27,577 nt of DNA from Candidatus Daviesbacteria bacterium (GTDB lineage: Bacteria > Patescibacteria > Microgenomatia > Daviesbacterales > UBA10151): the NCBI GenBank assembly GCA_030648435.1, contig JAUSHE010000026.1, positions 1 to 27,577 of the forward strand. The letters are read 5' to 3'. The notes beneath the pieces are model-generated. The model saw only the letters and a program-made list of their open reading frames with translations, had not been told where the DNA came from and searched no databases. Both the position numbers and the translations under genes were made by a program. This document shows positions 7,676 through 15,312 of this stretch, one piece after another. Every line of letters starts with the position of its first letter. The first letter of the stretch is position 1.

Positions 7676-9133
7676 AGGCAGAAGTTGTCTTTTGGGGTCA
7701 GAACATACTTTAAAATCCAAATTTTTCTGGTGCGGAAGTATCACTCCAAACATACCAAATTTAGCATTAATTTCATCTCCTGAAATCGTCCAAGGAGTTA
7801 CTATACTGTATACGGGAACATCATTAGCTGCTGTGATTACTTTCAGATTATTTAACCAAAAAAGATACCTAAATCCATTTGGCAAACCTGGTTGTCCTTC
7901 AACATAATTTATGGCAATACAAGAATAATTATTAGCTAAAGCATTTCCCTTTATATATTCTATTGTTTTCCTTTTTTGCAAAAACCCTCCCAGTTCATCA
8001 GGCTGAGTTATAAGCCAAGATATTGTTATTAATAAAGATGTGACTATTAATAGGGAGATTAAAAATGGTCTTTTAATACTAATTGTAGAAACTAAAATGG
8101 CTGACATTAAGAAGAAAACTATAAATAAATTAGCAAAATAATATTCTGGTATGGATCTTTTTGAAATAAATTGAGTCAATAAATCTATTCCAATCCACAA
8201 ACCAAAAATAATTGTTTGATTTCTTGTAAGTTTTTTTATTTTGTATAAATAAATGACTGAAAATAAAAAAAGTACCGGTAATAACATAAAAAATTCTGCA
8301 GCGATAGAAGGATTTTTGTCCAGAAGAAATATTCCCCCCAACGATCTTCCCGAAATATTAAGCACCTTAGCGAATCTTTTTAGACCTTTTACATCGCCTT
8401 TTTCTTCATAAGTTGCCCTTGTTAACCCTTTGATCTGTTGAAAACCATGTCTTATTTCAAAAGTAAAAAAAGGTAATAACAAAGAAAAAAACATTAGGAA
8501 AGATATAACAATACTTTTAGTATTAATCCTAATTTTATTTCCTCGTTTCTTGGACAACCATAGCGCAACGGGTACAAGAATAAGCAAGGGTACGAAGGCA
8601 ACATGAACATGCCAAATTAAACCAACCAATATACCAATTAATATTAAAGGAAGTTTACCGCTAAGGATTTCTAATAATACATACAAATACCAAATTACCC
8701 ATAGATTTGTTGGCTGAGTAGGAACTACCCATCTGTCAAGGAGTATTATCCCAGGTGAGATAGCATACAAAAAAGATCCGATTAATCCAATATTTTTACC
8801 AAAAAACTTATTAAATACCCAATAAATACTAAAAATCGTTAATAAAGAAATTATAGTGATAGGAATATATACTCCAAGCGGATTCATCTTAAAAAGTGCC
8901 ATTGATATTGCCATAAGGTAGTAAAATACTGGACCAATAAATACCCCTGTAATGCTTGTTTCTTGTCCAATCAACCTAAAGTGATGATCTATTATCATGT
9001 CTTTAGCAATCCAGGCAAAAAGATCCTGATCGTGTCCCCAAGGGAAAAATATTTCTAATTTATATATCCGAAAAAACAATCCCAAAAGAAGAATAACCAA
9101 AAGCAAAAATTTAGGTGAACCTAGGCGCTTCAT
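7655..9133 (-). CDS. Multi-pass membrane glycosyltransferase-like protein (GT-C type), HDxD subtype
   Basis: A 492-residue membrane protein, a close paralogue of the 3621-5108 product but on the opposite strand. After an N-terminal membrane segment (8-24) come HDQDLFAW (34-41), KDMIIDHHFRLIGQ (44-57) and GVFIGPVFYYL. The middle has about ten hydrophobic segments, with the shared motif LIWHVHVA (LIWHIHIA in the paralogue). The C-terminal domain holds NGFRYLFWLNN and FGMFGVILP, matching the paralogue's GFRYLFYLN and FGHIGVIPP. The function is inferred as transfer of a sugar from a lipid carrier on the outer face of the membrane. Upstream, TTGTTA and TAAACT (9143-9148) with an 18-base spacer may be the promoter; TAAACT ends 9 bases before the ATG. 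Confidence 0.82.
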   Translation of the reverse strand: MKRLGSPKFLLLVILLLGLFFRIYKLEIFFPWGHDQDLFAWIAKDMIIDHHFRLIGQETSITGVFIGPVFYYLMAISMALFKMNPLGVYIPITIISLLTIFSIYWVFNKFFGKNIGLIGSFLYAISPGIILLDRWVVPTQPTNLWVIWYLYVLLEILSGKLPLILIGILVGLIWHVHVAFVPLLILVPVALWLSKKRGNKIRINTKSIVISFLMFFSLLLPFFTFEIRHGFQQIKGLTRATYEEKGDVKGLKRFAKVLNISGRSLGGIFLLDKNPSIAAEFFMLLPVLFLFSVIYLYKIKKLTRNQTIIFGLWIGIDLLTQFISKRSIPEYYFANLFIVFFLMSAILVSTISIKRPFLISLLIVTSLLITISWLITQPDELGGFLQKRKTIEYIKGNALANNYSCIAINYVEGQPGLPNGFRYLFWLNNLKVITAANDVPVYSIVTPWTISGDEINAKFGMFGVILPHQKNLDFKVCSDPKRQLLPLWGFTK

Positions 9134-9242
9134 AGTAAAACTAGTTTACCTTAAGAATACGTTATCTAACAAGTAAGGATTAGGGGTTATTTTTAGTTCT
9201 TCATCTTTAAATAAATATTTTATGTATTTAATACACCTATTA

Positions 9243-9248
9243 TATAAT
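9243..9248 (+). promoter_or_regulatory. -10 box of the YfhO-like gene
   Basis: A perfect TATAAT ends 6 bases before the ATG at 9255, so transcription should start on or next to the start codon. No Shine-Dalgarno is present and the -35 region is weak (TTATGT at 9220-9225). The rest of the 9134-9254 gap shows nothing beyond these promoter-like elements. Confidence 0.5.
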
Positions 9249-9254
9249 GGGTTT

Positions 9255-11654
9255 ATGAATATTAAGGAAGCAATTATCGCAGCAATTTTTTTTCTGTTTA
9301 TTACCCTATTATTCTTTTATAAGATATTCTTTGGTCTGATTCCCCTACCTACGGATTTAATTGTCGGCGCTTATTATCCATGGATGAATTATAAATGGGG
9401 AGGGTTTAGTGTTGGTGTGCCAATCCAGAATTCTAAACTTTCGGATGCGGTATCGTTATATTACCCTTTTAAATCTCTAGCCGCAGACTTTGAGAAGAAA
9501 GGACAATTACCTTTATGGAATCCTTATATGTTTGGCGGGTACCCTTTATTTGCAAACGTTCAGGCAGGTTTGCTTTTTCCTACAATGATATTTTACTTGC
9601 TTTTCTCCGCACCAATTGCCTGGACTATCCAGGTTATATCTCAACCGCTTTTAGCCTCTTTTTTTATGTACCTACTTTTAAGACACTTCAAACTTGCTAA
9701 GCTTCCCAGTATATTTGGCAGTGTTGTTTACGGATTTGGCGGTTCTACAATCTTATGGATTGAGTGGAATACCCAGGCAACAACTAGTCTTTTTCTACCT
9801 ATCCTGATCCTGCTGGAAGATAAATTCTTAAATTCAAGATCGCTTAAATGGGGGGGATTACTTAGTATTTTTATATGTTTACAGATATTCGCAGGTTATC
9901 TGCCGGTTATTCCTTTTACATTTATCTGCATGGGCTTATGGTTTCTTTTTAGATCTAAACGCTTACTTTCGGATCTACAGATTCTTTTGTTTGTAATATT
10001 GGGATTATCATTGAGCGCAATTTTTTTACTGCCCGTTACCGAACTGATCCGTATTTCGCAAAGAACTGTTGAATTTCTAAGCGAAAGCAGTCCTTTTTTG
10101 GCACCCGAGAATCTAATTAATTTAATTGCACCTGATTTTTACGGTAACCCCGCAACCGGAAACTTCTGGGGTAAGGGAGATAATATGGATTCTACTATAT
10201 ATGCAGGCGCCACAGCATTAATTTTTGCGCTTTTAGGTCTTAAGAAATATTTTGGTAAAACTGAGGTAAAATTTGCTTTGTGTTTATTTATTCTTGCACT
10301 TGTTATCTCACTCCCTAATCCGCTAAGTGTCTTCCTGTATAATTTGGGTCTTTGGGGAGGGCCATCTTTAACGATGAACCGGATAAATTTTCTCCCAAAT
10401 TTTTCTCTTGCTATCTTGGGTGCTTATGGACTGTCGATCATTAAAAACAACACAAAATTAAGTTTAAAACCAAGCATCTGGATTTTATCCATAATTTTGG
10501 GAGCCGGTACCGGATTATTTTTAAGTCAACAACTTTTGCTGAAAACCCTTGATTCCATTAAGTTCTTTATAAATCCAACCAACCTGGTTAACGATATCGT
10601 TATATCACTTGTTCATATAAACATCGGTTTCAAAAATCTTATATTACCTGTATTTATAGTCATATTTGTCTCCTTGTTGATTATAATTAGTAATTATTTC
10701 AGACGCATCAGGTTAATTGTCCCTGCAGTTTTTGTAATCATTCTTATTTTTGAACTATTCCGCTTTGGGTTAAAATTTAACTCTTTCTCTTCCCCCGATT
10801 TTCTTTATCCAAAGACTTCCATCTCAGAATACTTAAAAAGATTTCCTAACGACAGATTTATCGCCGAAAAAGATATTTTTCCTGCAAATATGTGGCTTCC
10901 GTATAAAATCTCCTCAATACAGGGATACGATGGAATCTATCCTTTAAATATTGCTCAACTATTAGCTGTCAGTGATTCAGACAACATAAATGCAGCCCCT
11001 AAGCCAAGATGGGGCCTTGTCGGAAATTTTAATTCTAAGATATTGGACGAATCTAATACACGATTTCTATTAGCTGTGAAAAGAGGTGAAGAGGGCCGGG
11101 CCCGCAGTAACGGGGCAGTATCAGTTACGATATCACCCAAATATAAAGAGGTATTTGAAGATAGCGGGATAGCGATATTGGAAAACTCTCAAAGTCTTCC
11201 AAGGGTATATGTAACAAAAAAAGTTATCAGGGCTTCCGATAAAGAAACTTTAAGATTGATGCTCGATGATAGTTTCCCGATTAAGACTACTTCCATCTCA
11301 GATTTTGAATGGAACAATGACTCTGCTGAAGGTTTACAAAATAACTTAATCTACGAACAAGTTACCAATTCCTATATTAAAATTAAAACTACCTCAAATG
11401 CAGATTCTTATTTGGTTGTTCTAGATTCATTTTATCCGGGCTGGAAAGCAACAATTGACGGGAAAGACACGACAATTCATAAAACAAATTATAATTTTAG
11501 AGGAATTTTATTACCAAAAGGATCCCATATTGTTGAATTTAAATACTTCCCGGAATCTCTAAAATATGGAACAATAATTAGTGGTGTTTCTTTGATAATA
11601 ATTATACTATTATTATTCTCTAACCTCTTCTATGAAAATATTAAAAAGAAATAG
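9255..11654 (+). CDS. YfhO-family large membrane protein
   Basis: A 799-residue protein matching the YfhO family layout. An N-terminal membrane segment is followed by a loop with KLSDAVSLYYPFKSL (61-75) and GQLPLWNPYMFGGYPLFAN (83-101), the clearest family signature. A long run of transmembrane segments follows, then an outer C-terminal domain ending with SFYPGWKATIDG and LPKGSHIVEFKYFP, and a last membrane helix. YfhO proteins are GT-C-like; B. subtilis YfhO is implicated in lipoteichoic acid glycosylation, but the role here is unknown. The frame is open back to an ATG at 9222; the ATG at 9255 (MNIKEAII) is preferred because TATAAT (9243-9248) lies just before it. The last 23 bases overlap the start of the ArnT-like gene, so the two are probably cotranscribed and translationally coupled. 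Confidence 0.87.
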   Translation: MNIKEAIIAAIFFLFITLLFFYKIFFGLIPLPTDLIVGAYYPWMNYKWGGFSVGVPIQNSKLSDAVSLYYPFKSLAADFEKKGQLPLWNPYMFGGYPLFANVQAGLLFPTMIFYLLFSAPIAWTIQVISQPLLASFFMYLLLRHFKLAKLPSIFGSVVYGFGGSTILWIEWNTQATTSLFLPILILLEDKFLNSRSLKWGGLLSIFICLQIFAGYLPVIPFTFICMGLWFLFRSKRLLSDLQILLFVILGLSLSAIFLLPVTELIRISQRTVEFLSESSPFLAPENLINLIAPDFYGNPATGNFWGKGDNMDSTIYAGATALIFALLGLKKYFGKTEVKFALCLFILALVISLPNPLSVFLYNLGLWGGPSLTMNRINFLPNFSLAILGAYGLSIIKNNTKLSLKPSIWILSIILGAGTGLFLSQQLLLKTLDSIKFFINPTNLVNDIVISLVHINIGFKNLILPVFIVIFVSLLIIISNYFRRIRLIVPAVFVIILIFELFRFGLKFNSFSSPDFLYPKTSISEYLKRFPNDRFIAEKDIFPANMWLPYKISSIQGYDGIYPLNIAQLLAVSDSDNINAAPKPRWGLVGNFNSKILDESNTRFLLAVKRGEEGRARSNGAVSVTISPKYKEVFEDSGIAILENSQSLPRVYVTKKVIRASDKETLRLMLDDSFPIKTTSISDFEWNNDSAEGLQNNLIYEQVTNSYIKIKTTSNADSYLVVLDSFYPGWKATIDGKDTTIHKTNYNFRGILLPKGSHIVEFKYFPESLKYGTIISGVSLIIIILLLFSNLFYENIKKK

Positions 11655-13023
11655 CCATTATTTATTTGATGTTTTCGCTTTCGTATCCGTTTTCTTAACC
11701 TTCCCTTTGTTTTTTTATAAACTGGGACAAACTTCGCTGACAAGCTGGGACGAGGCATGGTACGCAGAAGTTGCAAGAAATATGCTTAAGACAGGCGATA
11801 TCATAAACATGAGTTGGAATAATCATCTTTACAACGACCATCCTCCGGCAGGCTATTGGATAATGGCCTTTTTTTATCAGATATTTGGGGTAAATGAATT
11901 TTGGACCAGATTTCCATCAGCCTTAGCAGGTATTATTAGTATGCTTCTTTTATATTTTCTTGGTAAAAAACTTTTTAATCCTTTAGTCGGTTTAGTTTCA
12001 AGTATAGCTTTATCTTCAGCAATTTGGTTTATATACAGATCGCGACTAGGTGACCTTGATATCCTATTAACTATGTTTTTTCTCCTAACTATATTACTTG
12101 CAATCAAAGCTTACGAGAATAAAAAATTTATTTTTCCTCTCGCTATAAGCATAACATTATTATTTCTAACCAAAACTATGGTGCCGTTGGTAATTATTCC
12201 ACTTTTAATTTTTATATTTTACAAGAATAAATTATACAAATGGTATGAATTTATTTTACCTATAACATTAATTTTGGTTGTGGCAGGAGGTTGGTTTACA
12301 ACCCAGATATTTCAGGATGATAATTTTATCCATGATTCTTTAGGTATAGGTCTCCGTGGAATGAATCTTAAATCGAATTATCTTGACAACATAAATTTAG
12401 CCAAAGAATACTTACATAGCGGTATTGGAAAGTGGTTTTGGCCGGGCATAGCATCGATATTTTTATCAGTTTTTCTTAAACAAAAAAGGTTTTTTCTGTT
12501 TACTTTCTTTTTTGTCTGTTTCATGCTACCAATTATTTTTTCACCTAAAATACAAATATGGCATTTGATACCCATGTTTCCAATTTTAATTTTGGTTTAT
12601 TTTGGATTTGTTTATGTAATTTTGGAAAAGTATTTAAAACATTTTAAATATCAAATTTTTGCAATATTTATTTTTTTTAACTCAATAATTTATTTTAATC
12701 AGGTGAAAATGATTTGGTATCAATTTATTGATATCCCGGCCTTTGTATCGGATGAGGCAATATTATCGAAAGAGGCAGGAAAATACCCACAGCACCTTAA
12801 TATAGACGGAGTTTTTATGCCGACGGCAATTTTTTATTCGGAAAAAGGCACGGTTAATCAAATACAAATTGAAAGGCTTAATTCCCTTTTAAATAGTAAT
12901 GAGGAGTTTTTATTAATTACACGCAAGGGAAATCTTATCAATAATAAGGAAATTTCCGAAAAGAGTTTTCAAATCCTCAAAGAAGACAGAGATAAGGTTT
13001 TAATACTACATAAGCCTCTATAA
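11632..13023 (+). CDS. ArnT/PMT-like glycosyltransferase (GT39/GT83 type)
   Basis: A 463-residue membrane protein with the hallmark first-loop motif SWDEAWYAEVARNML (38-52), where D40 and E41 correspond to the catalytic acidic pair of the PMT/ArnT superfamily. It is followed by YNDHPPAGYWI (67-77), equivalent to the KPPL-YW motif of ArnT. About eleven hydrophobic segments follow, and a second motif, SRLGDLDILLTMFF, matches the R-D-L region after the third helix. Such enzymes move a sugar from polyprenyl phosphate to lipid or protein on the outer membrane face. It lacks a long C-terminal soluble domain. It starts inside the end of the YfhO-like gene (23-base overlap) and its last 55 bases overlap the convergent gene at 12969-14669. 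Confidence 0.85.
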   Translation: MKILKRNSHYLFDVFAFVSVFLTFPLFFYKLGQTSLTSWDEAWYAEVARNMLKTGDIINMSWNNHLYNDHPPAGYWIMAFFYQIFGVNEFWTRFPSALAGIISMLLLYFLGKKLFNPLVGLVSSIALSSAIWFIYRSRLGDLDILLTMFFLLTILLAIKAYENKKFIFPLAISITLLFLTKTMVPLVIIPLLIFIFYKNKLYKWYEFILPITLILVVAGGWFTTQIFQDDNFIHDSLGIGLRGMNLKSNYLDNINLAKEYLHSGIGKWFWPGIASIFLSVFLKQKRFFLFTFFFVCFMLPIIFSPKIQIWHLIPMFPILILVYFGFVYVILEKYLKHFKYQIFAIFIFFNSIIYFNQVKMIWYQFIDIPAFVSDEAILSKEAGKYPQHLNIDGVFMPTAIFYSEKGTVNQIQIERLNSLLNSNEEFLLITRKGNLINNKEISEKSFQILKEDRDKVLILHKPL

Positions 13024-14669
13024 CAACCTATATATGCGCATTTCTCCTGCGGATTAGTTCTATATCCTTCAAATACAATATTATTAAGGGGGTCTTTTAT
13101 TTGAAAAACTCTTGTAAGCTTATGTTCCATAATTTGTTGATCAGAAAAGGTCAAACGATCGCCAATCAATATTTGATTTTTGTAGATATCTTTTTCCCAA
13201 AAAATCGGGCGTATTTCTAAATTTTTAAAGGAATAGTTGGGATTAATTGTTACATTATTGTAATAATCTTTTTTTATTTCCTGACCCACCGCATTCTGAA
13301 GCGTTTCGGGATTAAGTTTCAAATAAAATGCCAGTTGTATATATGTTAAAGAATTACGTGAATTATCTACTACGAAATGCTCACTTTTATATGTCATCAT
13401 CTCCTGCGCTATGTTTTGGTAACCATACTCCCAAGCACTTGCTTTTTCATTAGGTAAAAAAATAAAATATCCTCTCCATAAAATGATCAACGAATAAATT
13501 ACAATTAAACAGCACAGTGGGATAAATAACTTCAGACGCAGTTTCGATATCCGATCAATCCCTATGGTAATAATTATGATTAATGACAAAAGCAAAGGAA
13601 TTGCCCGGTAGGTCCAAAAAGGATCTTTGGTAAACGCAGCAGGAATTGGTGCCGTAACTGCAAGAAGTAATAAATATTTATAGTTTGTTTGTGCCCTTTT
13701 TTTCCAGGTAATAAATAAACCTATCAGGTAAGGAATAAACATCCAGGGGTAAAAAACAGATAAATTCGGTATTGATCTTGCCTGAAAAGGATCAGGATCC
13801 AAAAAAAGTGATCTTAAAGAAAAATAAGTGAAATATTGAGACAAAAATTCACGGGCATATAAATAAGGAATCCCAATGAAAACCGGTACAATGTTTTTTA
13901 TCTTCTGGTATTCAATCAATATTGCATCATTAAAAAATAAACTGCTTTTAACAAAAAAACTTTTGGTGAGAACTAATGACAGGTTAGGTAATTGAACAAT
14001 AAAAGCTCCAATTAATCCCGCAATAAAATAGTGCCTGTATTTTCCTTTAAGTAAGATCTTCTTGAACACTAGAATTAAGCCAACGAGTAAAAGTGGAAGT
14101 AGAAATTTATTAGCATGACTTGCGTAAGCCGATATCGACAGCAAAATAACTCCAATTGTTAAAAATAATGGCCGTTTAAATCCTACCCATATAATAAAAA
14201 TACTCAGACTATAAAACAAAAAAGATAACATTGCCTCGTAACCGGATCTGCTGTACATAACTGTCCAAGGGGAGATCGTATAAAGTAATACACCAAGATA
14301 AACAACTGCCTTACTCCGAATAATATTTAGGTTCTTCAAAAATATGAAAATAACTATTATAGAAATAATTCCGGACAGTACAGATACTATTCTTGTTCCT
14401 ATCATATTTAAACCAAAAATTGAAATTGCAGGCACCGTAAAATATACATACAAGGGCGGAGAATATGAACTTGAAAACCTAAAGGAGAAAGGGAAAGATT
14501 TTCCGTACTCATCTTTCCCAGTCAATAATATGGAATATGCATTATATCCGCTTGGAATTTCATCCGCGCTTAATCTGGGCGGAACAGTGTCTATTTTATA
14601 GAAATACAGAAATGACCCCAGTATTAAAATAGCAATAATTACAAAAAAAGATTTTATATTAAATGACAT
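12969..14669 (-). CDS. PMT-like membrane glycosyltransferase (GT39 type)
   Basis: A 566-residue membrane protein with an N-terminal helix (7-24), then the first-loop acidic motif SADEIPSGYNAY (34-45; D36, E37) and SPPLYVYFTVPAISIFG. About ten hydrophobic segments follow and a C-terminal outer domain of about 140 residues. The DE pair and the PPLY segment place it in the PMT_2/ArnT superfamily, where these acids take part in catalysis; donor and acceptor are unknown. It is the third gene of an apparent secA-14659 gene-PMT operon: its ATG lies 11 bases inside the end of the preceding gene. Its 3' end overlaps the convergent ArnT-like gene by 55 bases, a long overlap; the last roughly 18 codons may be a drifted tail. 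Confidence 0.84.
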   Translation of the reverse strand: MSFNIKSFFVIIAILILGSFLYFYKIDTVPPRLSADEIPSGYNAYSILLTGKDEYGKSFPFSFRFSSSYSPPLYVYFTVPAISIFGLNMIGTRIVSVLSGIISIIVIFIFLKNLNIIRSKAVVYLGVLLYTISPWTVMYSRSGYEAMLSFLFYSLSIFIIWVGFKRPLFLTIGVILLSISAYASHANKFLLPLLLVGLILVFKKILLKGKYRHYFIAGLIGAFIVQLPNLSLVLTKSFFVKSSLFFNDAILIEYQKIKNIVPVFIGIPYLYAREFLSQYFTYFSLRSLFLDPDPFQARSIPNLSVFYPWMFIPYLIGLFITWKKRAQTNYKYLLLLAVTAPIPAAFTKDPFWTYRAIPLLLSLIIIITIGIDRISKLRLKLFIPLCCLIVIYSLIILWRGYFIFLPNEKASAWEYGYQNIAQEMMTYKSEHFVVDNSRNSLTYIQLAFYLKLNPETLQNAVGQEIKKDYYNNVTINPNYSFKNLEIRPIFWEKDIYKNQILIGDRLTFSDQQIMEHKLTRVFQIKDPLNNIVFEGYRTNPQEKCAYIGCYRGLCSIKTLSLSSLRI

Positions 14670-15300
14670 TTAATTTTTTTATTATATTAAACATTCCTAC
14701 TGCTATAGTAACCGAAAAAAATGGCAGCAAACTGAATGGTCCTATCGGATTATCCTGACCGATAATAGCCAACACCAGCAATGGTATAAACAAACTAGTT
14801 CCGAGCTGCCATGGCGAAAATTTTACCAACCTTAATAATCCAAAAATAAAAAAAGGCAAAAACAAAAATGAAAATTTTTCAAATTCTCTTATTCCGGATC
14901 TCTCACGGGGGTGACTGCCAAAAAAGTATAGATTTAAATCCATACTGCGCAATAAATTCTGCTCAAATTTGTAAAACATATACTCCGGTTTATTACCTAA
15001 ATACCTTCCTAAACTAGGAGAAACTGCCGATAATTCAATTCTTCTTGTAGCAAAAAGCGACCAATCAGTTTCACTCATATAATCCAGTCCCGCATTTCTT
15101 GTAGTTTTCCATTGCACTACTAATATAGGTATTAAAAATAGACAAAAAATACATAAAATTTTCTTTGATGATTTTATAACTGACAAAAAAAGAATTATAG
15201 TTGCACTCCAAACCACCAGGAGTAAATTAGGATTAAAGGAAAATAATTCCCAGCTCCACAAACTACTTATTAATGTAATTAGTATACTTAAAATATACAT
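14659..15300 (-). CDS. Membrane protein of unknown function, resembling the second half of a PMT
   Basis: A 213-residue protein not recognised as a named family. It has hydrophobic segments near residues 3-20, 28-42 and 48-62, a polar stretch of about 75 residues containing RYLGNKPEYMFYKFEQNLLR, then three more hydrophobic segments near the C-terminus. The order of polar loop, L-Y-F-F-G, L-P-F-F-I-F-G-L-L and the last helices resembles the equivalent region of the downstream PMT-like protein (RSLFLDPDPF, then FIPYLIGLF). It lacks the N-terminal acidic-motif loop, so it may be a degenerate or half-length GT-C protein or an accessory subunit. It starts 12 bases after the secA stop and ends 11 bases inside the next gene, so it is almost surely cotranscribed with both. 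Confidence 0.72.
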   Translation of the reverse strand: MYILSILITLISSLWSWELFSFNPNLLLVVWSATIILFLSVIKSSKKILCIFCLFLIPILVVQWKTTRNAGLDYMSETDWSLFATRRIELSAVSPSLGRYLGNKPEYMFYKFEQNLLRSMDLNLYFFGSHPRERSGIREFEKFSFLFLPFFIFGLLRLVKFSPWQLGTSLFIPLLVLAIIGQDNPIGPFSLLPFFSVTIAVGMFNIIKKLNVI

Positions 15301-15312
15301 ATAAACTTCGTT

